64,000 bases of DNA from Herpetosiphon sp042688385 (GTDB taxonomy: Bacteria; Chloroflexota; Chloroflexia; Chloroflexales; Herpetosiphonaceae). The stretch is taken from positions 185,550 to 249,549 of the forward strand of contig NZ_JBHUPY010000011.1 in the NCBI RefSeq assembly GCF_042688385.1. Reading direction: 5' to 3'. The position numbers and the translations under genes are program-made. Shown one piece after another: positions 49,485 through 57,820 of the stretch (positions are counted from its first letter, which is position 1; the number at the start of each line of letters is the position of its first letter). The notes under the pieces were generated by a model. The model was not told the origin of the DNA and searched no databases. It worked only from the letters and a program-made list of their open reading frames with translations.

Positions 49485-50774
49485 ATGGTTCGCAAATGGC
49501 CTTGGAAGCTGGCTTGCGCTAGCTTATTAACGACGGTTTTAGCCGCGTGTGGTGGCGGCAGTGCCACCGAAGCTCCTGCCACGAACGCCAATCGGGTGAC
49601 GATTACGATTGAAAGCTGGCGCAGCGATGACCAAAAGGTTTGGACTGAACAGATTATTCCATTGTTTGAAAAGAGCAATCCCAATATTCATGTGGAATTT
49701 CGGCCAACCGCGCCCACCGAATACAATGCTGCGCTCAATAGCAAGCTCGAAGCAGGCACTGCTGGCGATCTAATTACCTGTCGGCCTTTTGATGTTTCGT
49801 TGGGCTTGTACACCGCAGGTCATCTAACATCGCTCAACGATTTGCCAGGCGTTGCGCATTTTAGCGATGTGGCCAAAAGTGCTTGGCAAACCGACGATGG
49901 CAAAACGCTGTTCTGCTTGCCAATGGCCTCGGTAATTCATGGCTTTATCTACAACAAAACCATTTTCAATGAACTTGGCCTAACCGAACCCAAAACCGTT
50001 GCTGAATTCTTTGCAGTGCTCGATAAAATTAAGCAAGATGGCCGTTATACGCCATTGGTGATGGGCACAGCAGAGCAATGGGAAGCAGCAACTATGGGCT
50101 TCCAAAACATCGGGCCAAATTATTGGCTTGGCGAAACTGGCCGCAAAGCCTTGATTGATGGCAGCACCAAATTAACCGATGCTGCCTATGTTTCAACCTT
50201 CAAAGACCTTGAACGCTGGCGCGATTATCTGCCCGAAGGCTTCGAGGCAGTCAAATATGCCGATGCTCAAATTCTGTTTGCCTCAGGTCGCGGCGCAATC
50301 TACCCCGCTGGCTCGTGGGATATTGCCTACTTCAACCAAAATGCCAAATTTGAGCTTGGCGCGTTTAAAGCTCCGGTGGTCAATGCCAACGATCAATGTT
50401 TTATCAGCGATCACACCGACATTGGGATTGGGATTAACGCCAAAACCACGCATATGGCCGAAGCCCGCACCTTCCTTGAATGGATGACTGGGCCTGAATT
50501 TGCTGGCGAATTTAGCAATGCCTTGCCTGGCTTCTTCAGCTTGTCGGATTATCCAGTGACCCTCAAGAATCCGTTGGCCCAAACCTTCGTTGATTGGCGC
50601 AAACAATGTCAATCGACCATCCGCAACTCCTATCAAATTCTCTCACGCGGCGAGCCAAACCTCGAAAACGAACTATGGCGCACCAGCGTTGGGGTGATTA
50701 ACGGGACGTTTGCGCCAGAAGCAGCAGCCCAAGATCTCCAAAAGGGCTTGGATAATTGGTACAAAAAACCCTAA
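49485..50774 (+). CDS. Carbohydrate ABC importer substrate-binding lipoprotein (family 1)
   Basis: A 429-residue extracellular binding protein. Signal KLACASLLTTVLAACGGGS has the lipobox LAA-C. ITIESWRSDDQKVWTEQIIP and YPAGSWDIAYF are typical of carbohydrate-uptake-1 (MalE/UgpB-like) proteins. An AGGAG site precedes the ATG. Two permease genes follow; the sugar cannot be identified. A hairpin after the gene would protect its mRNA, fitting the excess of binding protein that these systems need. Confidence 0.92.
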   Translation: MVRKWPWKLACASLLTTVLAACGGGSATEAPATNANRVTITIESWRSDDQKVWTEQIIPLFEKSNPNIHVEFRPTAPTEYNAALNSKLEAGTAGDLITCRPFDVSLGLYTAGHLTSLNDLPGVAHFSDVAKSAWQTDDGKTLFCLPMASVIHGFIYNKTIFNELGLTEPKTVAEFFAVLDKIKQDGRYTPLVMGTAEQWEAATMGFQNIGPNYWLGETGRKALIDGSTKLTDAAYVSTFKDLERWRDYLPEGFEAVKYADAQILFASGRGAIYPAGSWDIAYFNQNAKFELGAFKAPVVNANDQCFISDHTDIGIGINAKTTHMAEARTFLEWMTGPEFAGEFSNALPGFFSLSDYPVTLKNPLAQTFVDWRKQCQSTIRNSYQILSRGEPNLENELWRTSVGVINGTFAPEAAAQDLQKGLDNWYKKP

Positions 50775-50789
50775 GTAACCTAACGAATT

Positions 50790-50819
50790 GCCACCTCGCT
50801 GATTTTTTGGCGAGGTGGC
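50790..50819 (+). other. Intercistronic hairpin after the binding-protein gene
   Basis: A 10-bp perfect stem (GCCACCTCGC/GCGAGGTGGC) around TGATTTTTTG, 15 bp past the stop. The T-run is inside the loop, so it looks like an mRNA-stabilising or partial-attenuation hairpin rather than a full terminator, as seen between malE and malF in enteric bacteria. Confidence 0.65.
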
Positions 50820-50842
50820 ATGGTTTGATGAAAGAGTTGCCT

Positions 50843-51754
50843 ATGCTGCGCCCCAACAAATCGCGCCCACGCTGGCATATTGCGGTATTTCTCGCGCCAG
50901 CCCTCTTGCTCTACAGCATCGTGATGGTTTTTCCTTTGCTCGATACCTTGCGCTTAAGCCTGTTTAGCTCCGATGGAGCCAATTTTGTGGGCGTGAGCAA
51001 TTATCAACGACTGTTTACTGATAGCCAGTGGTGGCCCTATTTTTGGCGGGCGCTGAAAAATACTGTGCTCTTTTTCCTATTACACATGCTGTTGCAAAAT
51101 CCCTTGGGCTTGCTGTTGGCGGCGCTGCTCGATAGCAAAAATTTGCGTGGGCGCAGCATCTATCGCACGCTGCTCTTTTCGCCAACGATGCTTTCGTTTG
51201 TGATTGTGGGCTTTATTTGGCAACTGATTCTCAGCCCAACCTGGGGAATTGCGCCAGCGATTAGCGATTTTTTGGGCATTCGCTATCGCCCATGGCTTGG
51301 TTTAGAAAGCACATCGTTGCCAACCGTGGCCTTAATCTCAATTTGGCAATTTGTTGGCATCCCAATGCTCTTTTTTATGACGGCGCTGCTGGCCGTGCCC
51401 CAAGATATTTTGGAAGCGGCGCGGGTTGATGGCGCTAGTGCTTGGCAATTATTCTGGCGGGTCAAGTTTCCGCTCATCTTGCCGACGGTTGGGATTGTGA
51501 GCATTTTGACCTTTATTGGCAACTTCAACGCCTTTGATTTGGTGTACACCGCCAAGGGTGCGCTGGCTGGGCCAAACTTCTCGACCGATTTGCTAGGAAC
51601 CTTCTTCTATCGCACCTTCTATGGCTTCCAGCTGCAACTTGGCGATTATGCGATGGGTACGACGATTGCCATGGTGATCTTTTTGATTATTTTGTTTGGC
51701 AGTTTGCTGTATTTGTTAGTGTGGCAACGCAAGGTTGTAAGCTATGAGCTCTAA
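50843..51754 (+). CDS. Carbohydrate ABC importer permease, MalF/UgpA type
   Basis: A 303-residue CUT1 permease with six membrane segments (IAVFLAPALLLYSIVMVFPL first). The cytoplasmic coupling loop EAARVDGASAWQLFWRVKFP (EAA motif) would contact the ATPase. The ATG at 50843 (MLRPNKSRPRW) is preferred; ATG 50828 is an alternative. It overlaps the next permease by 11 bp. Confidence 0.9.
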   Translation: MLRPNKSRPRWHIAVFLAPALLLYSIVMVFPLLDTLRLSLFSSDGANFVGVSNYQRLFTDSQWWPYFWRALKNTVLFFLLHMLLQNPLGLLLAALLDSKNLRGRSIYRTLLFSPTMLSFVIVGFIWQLILSPTWGIAPAISDFLGIRYRPWLGLESTSLPTVALISIWQFVGIPMLFFMTALLAVPQDILEAARVDGASAWQLFWRVKFPLILPTVGIVSILTFIGNFNAFDLVYTAKGALAGPNFSTDLLGTFFYRTFYGFQLQLGDYAMGTTIAMVIFLIILFGSLLYLLVWQRKVVSYEL

Positions 51755-52640
51755 TTCGCTTGTGAGTAAACCGCCCGTGACCCAACCAAAAACCGCTCCC
51801 AACGCCCTGCGCCCAAGCCGCTGGCTCACACCATTGCTGGTGCATGCGATCTTGGGCAGCTACACCTTGTTGGCGATTGCACCAGTTATTTTGGTGGTGA
51901 TGAATTCGTTCAAAGGCTCGCAAGCAATTTTCCAAAAGCCCTATCTGCCGCCAATCGGCGAGCTATTTGATCCGGTTGGCTATGCGACGGTCTTTAAACA
52001 AACAGCGATTTTGCATTATCTTGGCAATAGCTTGCTGGTAACGCTTGGCTCGATTGGGCTTATTTTGCTGCTGGGAGCCATGACCGCCTTTGGTTTAACC
52101 GAATATCGCTACCGTGGGCGCGGCTTTCTAACCTTGTATGCGCTGATTGGCCTGATGATTCCGATTCGTTTGGCAACAGTGAGTATTCTAAAACTGATGG
52201 TTGCGCTGAATCTACAAGACACAATTTGGTCGTTGATCTTGGTGTATAGCGCCCAAGGCTTGCCGATGGCGATTTTTGTGCTTTCGCAATATATGCGCCA
52301 AGTGCCAAGCGACCTCAAAGATGCGGCGCGGATTGACGGAGCCAGCGAATATCAAGTGTTTTGGTTGGTTGTACCCTTGATGCGCCCAGCCTTGGCAACC
52401 TTGGCGATTTTCGTGATGCTGCCAATTTGGAACGATTTGTGGTTTCCGCTGGTTTTGGCTCCTGGCGAGGCTTCGCGCACCCTCACGCTTGGCGCTCAGC
52501 AATTCCTTGGTCAATTCCAAACCGATTGGAGCGCCTTGCTGGCGATGTTGACCTTGGCGATTGCCCCAGTGCTGGTGCTCTACCTCATCTTCTCACGCCA
52601 ATTGATTCGCGGCCTGACTGCGGGCACAGTCAAAGGCTAG
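51744..52640 (+). CDS. Carbohydrate ABC importer permease, MalG/UgpE type
   Basis: A 298-residue second CUT1 permease with six membrane segments and the EAA loop DAARIDGASEYQVFWLVVPL. The N-terminal ~25 residues are cytoplasmic and Pro/Ser-rich. It ends the importer operon. No MalK/MsmK-type ATPase gene is nearby, so a shared ATPase encoded elsewhere is expected, a common arrangement for CUT1 systems. Confidence 0.9.
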   Translation: MSSNSLVSKPPVTQPKTAPNALRPSRWLTPLLVHAILGSYTLLAIAPVILVVMNSFKGSQAIFQKPYLPPIGELFDPVGYATVFKQTAILHYLGNSLLVTLGSIGLILLLGAMTAFGLTEYRYRGRGFLTLYALIGLMIPIRLATVSILKLMVALNLQDTIWSLILVYSAQGLPMAIFVLSQYMRQVPSDLKDAARIDGASEYQVFWLVVPLMRPALATLAIFVMLPIWNDLWFPLVLAPGEASRTLTLGAQQFLGQFQTDWSALLAMLTLAIAPVLVLYLIFSRQLIRGLTAGTVKG

Positions 52641-52644
52641 GATT

Positions 52645-52829
52645 CCCTCACCCCCCAACCCCCTCCTTACAAGCGATTGGTCGGCGGTGGAGCGTTCCCT
52701 CACCCCCAGCCCCCTCTCCCACTGAACGCGGGCGAGGGGGAGCCGACCATTTTTCGCCAAGGAATTGGGAGAGAACCACGCAACAAAAAGCCCCTCGCCC
52801 GCTGCGTGGGCGAGGGGTTGGGGTGAGGG
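52645..52829 (-). repeat. Dispersed repeat A, copy 8 plus a fragment of the same element
   Basis: A 23-bp fragment (CCCTCACCCCCCAACCCCCT, 52645-52667) is followed after ~30 bp by a full inverted copy (52697-52829). This looks like one copy inserted beside or into another. Confidence 0.8.
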
Positions 52830-52931
52830 AACCCACCAAATTCTTAACTTCAACCCTCAATAGACCTAGCCGAATGCGCACTTTCTTGGTAGCATATACA
52901 GAGATTCCTTAACTGTGCAAGGAGTGCGTGT

Positions 52932-53675
52932 ATGCGTTTGCTCAACCGAACTAACGAACGCCATGAAGAAAATGCCCATCAGCGCAAAATTCTGGTTGCC
53001 GATGATGATCCGGCGATTTTGCGCTTGGTCGAGGTGGCGTTAAGCGGGCAACGCTATCAACTCGTCACAGTTTCCAACGGCCTCGAAGCGCTCAAAATGT
53101 ATCGCGATGGCGAATATCAGCTTTTGTTGATTGATGTGATGATGCCGTATGTTGATGGCTTCACGGTGACCGAGCGCATTCGTTCGCGTTCTGATGTGCC
53201 AATTATTATTATCACCGCCCGCGATGGCACCGATGATGTAGTGCATGGCTTTGAGCTAGGTGCTGATGATTATATTACCAAGCCGTTTCGTACTGCTGAG
53301 CTACAAGCGCGGGTCGAAGCGATTATTCGGCGCGTCGAAGGCTATCAACATCGCAAAGCCTCGCCGATTGTGCGAATTGGTGACTTAGAAATAGACGAGC
53401 CACGCCACAAAGTGCTGCTTGCTGGCGAGGATGTTAATCTCACACCGATGGAATTTGAGTTGCTCTATTTCTTGGCAGCCAATGCAGGCCAAGTTTTTGA
53501 TCGCGAAGTGCTGTTTCGCGAAGTGTGGGGCTACGAATACGTTGGCCAAACCAACCTTGTCGATGTGTGTGTGCGCCGCTTACGCGAGAAAATCGAAGAA
53601 CTGCCATCGAAGCCACGGCGAATTCTGACGGTGCGCGGCGTTGGCTATAAATTGGCTGATGGTGGCTCGTTGTAA
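52932..53675 (+). CDS. OmpR/PhoB-family response regulator (orphan)
   Basis: A 247-residue two-domain regulator. The receiver has the acidic pair in ILVADDDPAIL, the phospho-acceptor Asp in LLLIDVMMPYVDG, Thr in IIITARDG and Lys in YITKPF. The winged-helix C-terminus (LTPMEFELLYFLAANAGQVF, then VDVCVRRLREKIE) is canonical. An AAGGAG site precedes the ATG. No sensor kinase gene is adjacent on either side. Confidence 0.93.
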   Translation: MRLLNRTNERHEENAHQRKILVADDDPAILRLVEVALSGQRYQLVTVSNGLEALKMYRDGEYQLLLIDVMMPYVDGFTVTERIRSRSDVPIIIITARDGTDDVVHGFELGADDYITKPFRTAELQARVEAIIRRVEGYQHRKASPIVRIGDLEIDEPRHKVLLAGEDVNLTPMEFELLYFLAANAGQVFDREVLFREVWGYEYVGQTNLVDVCVRRLREKIEELPSKPRRILTVRGVGYKLADGGSL

Positions 53676-54087
53676 GCATAAGAACATAGAATATAGAACA
53701 AAGAGCATAGAACAGAGAGCTAAGGATGAGGGATGGAAACCAGAAGCCCATAGCCTACAGCCTACAGCTATAGATGTAGATGTACTGGTTCATTCGGTTG
53801 GCAACCATGTCCCCTCACCCCCCAACCCCCTCTCCCGTGGCGCGGGCGAGGGGGAGCACCCGTTTTCACCGCGCAGTGCGCAAGAACCACTGGATTAAAG
53901 CCCCTTGCCCGCGCCACGGGAGAGGGGTTGGGGTGAGGGGATCAGGCTATTGGCTATGGGCTATGGGCTATGGGCTACAGGAACAATAATCTGTGGGAAT
54001 CTGTGGCTAAAACGTGCTTCGTGCTCTTAGTGCTTTTCGTGGTTTCGGCTCCTTCGTGCTCTTGGTGGATCACATATTCTCAGCTAA
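53676..54087. other. Repeat-filled intergenic region
   Basis: About 410 bp without a gene. Contains agaacatagaatatagaac, tagcctacagcctacagc and ggctatgggctatgggct modules, repeat A copy 9 and cttcgtgctcttagtgctttt modules. Confidence 0.7.
53811..53940 (-). repeat. Dispersed repeat A, copy 9 (inverted)
   Basis: CCCTCACCCCCCAACCCCCT start, GGGGTTGGGGTGAGGGG end. The central stems read CGTGGCGCGGGCG and GCGCCACGGG, so the paired arms differ from copy 1 but still match each other. Confidence 0.85.
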
Positions 54088-54127
54088 CAAAAAACGCGCT
54101 AGTGGCTCAAAAAACCACCAGCGCGTT
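54088..54127 (-). terminator. Rho-independent terminator of gap
   Basis: Minus-strand AACGCGCTGGTGG/CCACTAGCGCGTT stem (one mismatch) followed by a TTTTTTG run. Confidence 0.85.
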
Positions 54128-54144
54128 TGGTTTGCGAAGAAAAC

Positions 54145-55170
54145 TTAGAGCTTTTCAGCGATATACGCGGTGAGGTCGGCGATGCGGGTTGCATAGCCCC
54201 ATTCGTTGTCGTACCAAGCAACAACTTTGACCATCTTTTCGCCAATCGCCATCGTCAAGCTCAAGTCGACGACGCTTGAGTATGAAGTGCCGATAAAGTC
54301 TGATGAGACTAATGGCTCGTTGGTTACGCCCAAGACACCTTCCATCGCGCCTTGTGAGGCTTCGATGAAGGCATTGTTGATCGTTTCAACGGTTGCACCG
54401 TTGGTCAATTCGACCACAAAGTCAATCATCGAAACGGTTGGGGTTGGGACGCGCACTGAGAAACCGTCGAACTTGCCCTTCAGCTCAGGGATAACCAAGG
54501 CCACAGCTTTAGCAGCACCAGTGGTCGTTGGAACCATGTTCAAAGCAGCGGCGCGAGCGCGGCGCAAATCTTTGTGCGGGCCATCTTGCAGGTTTTGGTC
54601 CATCGTGTACGAGTGAATCGTGGTCATCAAGCCATGCACAATCCCGAACTTATCGTTCAAGACTTTGGCCACAGGAGCCAAACAGTTGGTGGTACATGAT
54701 GCATTTGAAACAATCGTATGTTTTTCAGGGTCGTAGTTTTCTTCGTTCACGCCGATACAGACCGTAATGTCTTCGTTTTTGGCGGGAGCGCTGATGATAA
54801 CTTTCTTTGCGCCTGCGTCTAAGTGCAGTTTGGCTTTGCTAGCATCAGTGAAAATCCCAGTCGATTCAATCACGATATCGACGTTCAGCTCACCCCATGG
54901 TAACTTTGACGGATCGCGCTCGGCCAAGGCCTTGATGACCATTGGCTCTTCTTCATCGGCGAAGGTAACGCTGATTGTATCTTCAGTGGCGGTGACATCG
55001 CCATCGAATGAACCATAGGTTGAATCGTACTTGAGCAGGTGGGCCAACGTTTGGTTATCGGTCAGGTCGTTGATTGCAACAATTTCCAACTCATCGCGAT
55101 AGAGATCCAAGATGGTTTTGAAGCTTTGGCGACCGATGCGACCGAAGCCGTTGATTGCTACTCGTGCCAC
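54145..55170 (-). CDS. gap: Glyceraldehyde-3-phosphate dehydrogenase, type I
   Basis: A 341-residue GAPDH of glycolysis and gluconeogenesis. NAD-binding start ARVAINGFGRIGRQSFK, catalytic Cys in VSNASCTTNCLAPV, substrate-site GTSYSS and the ending VAWYDNEWGYATR are all present. The GTG at 55170 is chosen because AAGGAG lies six bases upstream; the ATG at 55200 would add ten residues including the ribosome site. No other glycolysis gene is adjacent. Confidence 0.96.
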   Translation of the reverse strand: MARVAINGFGRIGRQSFKTILDLYRDELEIVAINDLTDNQTLAHLLKYDSTYGSFDGDVTATEDTISVTFADEEEPMVIKALAERDPSKLPWGELNVDIVIESTGIFTDASKAKLHLDAGAKKVIISAPAKNEDITVCIGVNEENYDPEKHTIVSNASCTTNCLAPVAKVLNDKFGIVHGLMTTIHSYTMDQNLQDGPHKDLRRARAAALNMVPTTTGAAKAVALVIPELKGKFDGFSVRVPTPTVSMIDFVVELTNGATVETINNAFIEASQGAMEGVLGVTNEPLVSSDFIGTSYSSVVDLSLTMAIGEKMVKVVAWYDNEWGYATRIADLTAYIAEKL

Positions 55171-55514
55171 AAGTGACTCCTTAATATTTCGCACCAACAT
55201 AAGAATGCTTTCACGGCTTTGCGCCGTTCGTCACCACTATAGCACATTCGTAGCTTGCTGTCATTCTGCTTTGGTGAAGGTTTGTAGGCTTGGAAGAGAG
55301 AATATAGAACAGAGAGCGGAGAGCATAGGGGTCAGTTTGCAGATCCCCTCATCCCAACCCCTCTCCCGCCCAGCGGGCGAGGGGCTTTAATGGCGTGGTT
55401 CTTGCGCAATGCATCGGTAAAAACCGGTGCTCCCCTCGCCCGCGTCCAGTGGGAGAGGGGCTGGGGGTGAGGGCATGCTTCTGCCTTCTGCCTTCTGCCT
55501 TCTGCCTTTTGATT
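55171..55514. other. Repeat-filled intergenic region with a heptamer tract
   Basis: About 340 bp without a gene. It holds the promoter side of gap, repeat A copy 10 and a tandem CTTCTGC tract (about 55478-55508, four units). Confidence 0.7.
55345..55473 (+). repeat. Dispersed repeat A, copy 10
   Basis: Full-length with small deletions in the G runs (GGGGCTGGGGGTGAGGG end). Confidence 0.85.
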
Positions 55515-56537
55515 TTACTTGACCCCTAAATTAAACTCGCGTTTGGCCCACTCAATCGTGCGTTGGCGGGCCTCGGCAAGCCCAACCAGCGGCTGGTAGC
55601 CAAAATCTTGGGCAGCTTTGGCCCCAGTAAACCAAAAATCAACACAGGTTGAGGTAACCGTGTAGCGGGTTAGGCTGGGACGTTGCTTGCTGCGCGTGGT
55701 GCGATACCAAGTCTCGCTGGGCCATGCCAACATATGCATCAAGCCAAATGGCACATGGCGCTGGGCCATCCGCAAACCCAAGGCTTCGATAATCGGCTTG
55801 AGAAATAGAAAAAAGTTATCAGGATCGGGGTCGACTAAGAAATAGGCTTGGCCGCCCATCACACCAGCGGCGGTTAGATGTTGGGCCGCGAGAATATGGC
55901 CATGGGCTGCATTCTCTACGTAGATATGCGAAAAGCGTGCTGAGCCATCACCCAAGCGTGGAATCGCGCTGCGCCTGCCCAAATTGACCAACGATGGCAA
56001 GCGGTGCGAATCGCCTGGGCCATACACGCCGCCCAAACGCAACGAACAGGTTGCCACGCCAGCCTGACCATTAGCCGCCAAAACTATGCGCTCACCAGCG
56101 CTTTTGGTTGCGCCGTAAATATCCAAATGGCGCTTAGGATAGGGCAAGCGCTCATCGCCAGCGCGAATTGGTTTGCCCTCAAACACTACATCAACGCTGC
56201 TGGTATAAATCAGTTGCGCAACGCCCATGGCTTTGCAGGCAGCAACCACATGTTGCGGCCCGAGTACATTCACATCGTGCAATAATTGGGCATTGCCCCA
56301 ACCCCAATCAACTGCAGCGGCACATAAAAAGACCGTGCCAACATCGCGGCAAGCTTCTAAAACCTGCTCGGCACGGCGCAAATCGCCAACGACCGATTCG
56401 ACCTGCTGGTCGGGATAGGGCTGAAGATCAAACACTCGCACAGGCCGCCCGCTGGCCAAAAGTTGCTGCACCAAATGCTTGCCAACAAAGCCACAACCAC
56501 CAATCACCAAGGCCCGGGTGGGCTGCTCAAGCGCCAT
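55515..56537 (-). CDS. NAD-dependent epimerase/dehydratase (3-beta-HSD-like SDR)
   Basis: A 340-residue extended short-chain dehydrogenase. NAD-binding ALVIGGCGFVGKHLVQQLL, catalytic Tyr-Lys in DIYGATKSAGE and LRLGGVYGPGD match the 3-beta-hydroxysteroid dehydrogenase/isomerase-like group, as does the C-terminal membrane-seeking region (VPFGLMHMLAWPSE). Probable substrates include sterol-like lipids and nucleotide sugars. It lies 29 bp downstream of the STAS membrane protein gene on the same strand. Confidence 0.85.
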   Translation of the reverse strand: MALEQPTRALVIGGCGFVGKHLVQQLLASGRPVRVFDLQPYPDQQVESVVGDLRRAEQVLEACRDVGTVFLCAAAVDWGWGNAQLLHDVNVLGPQHVVAACKAMGVAQLIYTSSVDVVFEGKPIRAGDERLPYPKRHLDIYGATKSAGERIVLAANGQAGVATCSLRLGGVYGPGDSHRLPSLVNLGRRSAIPRLGDGSARFSHIYVENAAHGHILAAQHLTAAGVMGGQAYFLVDPDPDNFFLFLKPIIEALGLRMAQRHVPFGLMHMLAWPSETWYRTTRSKQRPSLTRYTVTSTCVDFWFTGAKAAQDFGYQPLVGLAEARQRTIEWAKREFNLGVK

Positions 56538-56566
56538 CGAAAATCTCCCAATTACAACGCTGCTGG

Positions 56567-57661
56567 CTACGAATTCAGGGCTTGTTCCAACGTAGCAAAC
56601 GCAGGCAGCCGACTCACATCAATCCCAGAGCCAACCAAGCCTTGCGCAACATCAGGATTGATCCCAACCAAGGCGGTTTCGGCTCCAACCAAGCTGGTAG
56701 CGGCAATCACCGCCGCCAATTCGCCAGCCATATACACATCAACCAAGGGCACGCCAGTGACATCAAGCAGCACTTGGCGAGCGCGTTGCTGCACTACCGC
56801 AGTAATCACCCGTTCGCGAATCGTGGCCAAACGATCGCTATCAAGTTGGCCGACCAAGGGCACAACCAAGCGTCGCCCGCCAAGCGGAATAATTGGCACG
56901 CCCAACTCGCGAATAACCGCCGCCTGTTGCTGGTTGGCTTCCAACAATTGGGTTTGTTCGGTAGCGCGTTGCTTCAATTCAGCCAAGGTATTTTGCAAGG
57001 TTGCAGTGCGCTCGGCAACGGTTTTTTCAAGGCTGGCTTGCAGCAACTCCAGTTCGGTTTGGCGGGTGCGGGCGCTGCTCAGCGCGGTTGATAAGGCGCT
57101 GCTATAGCTCGATAACACCATCCCCAGCACCAAAGCGACTGCCATATAGCCACCAATAATCCCACCATAATTTTTATCCATCGGTTTGGCAAAACCAGTG
57201 ATTTGGGGCACAAATGCTTCGGCTAGGGCGGTTACAATCAAGCCAAGCATACCAACGCCAATCATCACAAAGGTCAATTTGCGGCCACTCAGCAAGCTTG
57301 CCAAGGCCATGGGCACTGCCAAGCCAAAAATAATCGCGCCGCTATCGGCCAAGCCCGTGCCAAGCAACATAATTAATAAAAAGAACGATAAGCCAAAAAC
57401 ACTGCCAAAAAGCGCCAGCTTAAAATAATTGCGCCGCAGGAGTAACAACGCTCCTAGAAAAATCATAATCGCTGCGCCAATGGCGATCGCGATTCCAATC
57501 GATTGAGCGGTGGTGACTGGAGCAATAAACGGAACAATTAACGCCCCAGTGCTGGCCAGAAACGAACCTAAGAGAATACCCTGCATAATTTGGGCTTGTT
57601 GCAATTGAATGGGGTCGGAATACGAAAGCGAATGAAGCCATTGCTGAAAAAAACGTTTCAC
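56567..57661 (-). CDS. Membrane-anchored STAS regulator (RsbR-like sensor)
   Basis: A 364-residue protein. About six membrane segments occupy residues 30-195 (IMQGILLGSFLASTGALIVP onwards). A coiled coil (ELELLQASLEKTVAERTATL) leads to a C-terminal STAS domain with IPLGGRRLVVPLVGQLDSDR and VLLDVTGVPLVDVYMAGELA, the pattern of RsbR/stressosome proteins. The GTG at 57661 has a GAGGAG site; the ATG at 57781 does not. Unlike classic RsbR it senses through a membrane domain. No RsbS or RsbT genes are near. Confidence 0.82.
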   Translation of the reverse strand: MKRFFQQWLHSLSYSDPIQLQQAQIMQGILLGSFLASTGALIVPFIAPVTTAQSIGIAIAIGAAIMIFLGALLLLRRNYFKLALFGSVFGLSFFLLIMLLGTGLADSGAIIFGLAVPMALASLLSGRKLTFVMIGVGMLGLIVTALAEAFVPQITGFAKPMDKNYGGIIGGYMAVALVLGMVLSSYSSALSTALSSARTRQTELELLQASLEKTVAERTATLQNTLAELKQRATEQTQLLEANQQQAAVIRELGVPIIPLGGRRLVVPLVGQLDSDRLATIRERVITAVVQQRARQVLLDVTGVPLVDVYMAGELAAVIAATSLVGAETALVGINPDVAQGLVGSGIDVSRLPAFATLEQALNS

Positions 57662-57764
57662 GGGTGGCTCCTCAGGGTGTGGGATTGTAGGCATGAGTTC
57701 TAGCGCTATTGTACCACCTTCGTTTAGCCTCTTATTCAACTTTAGGTTACAGCTTGCTACCATT

Positions 57765-57796
57765 AAAAAAGCCAAGCCCATGAACTGAGCTTGGCT
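57765..57796 (-). terminator. Rho-independent terminator of glyRS
   Basis: Minus-strand AGCCAAGC/GCTTGGCT stem followed by six T, 25 bp after the stop. Confidence 0.85.
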
Positions 57797-57820
57797 GAAG
57801 AGTAAGCTTGAATTGGCGGT

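Noticed and set aside
56168..57107. 307- and 214-codon plus-strand frames
   Set aside because: They lie antisense to the epimerase and STAS genes, which have motifs and ribosome sites.
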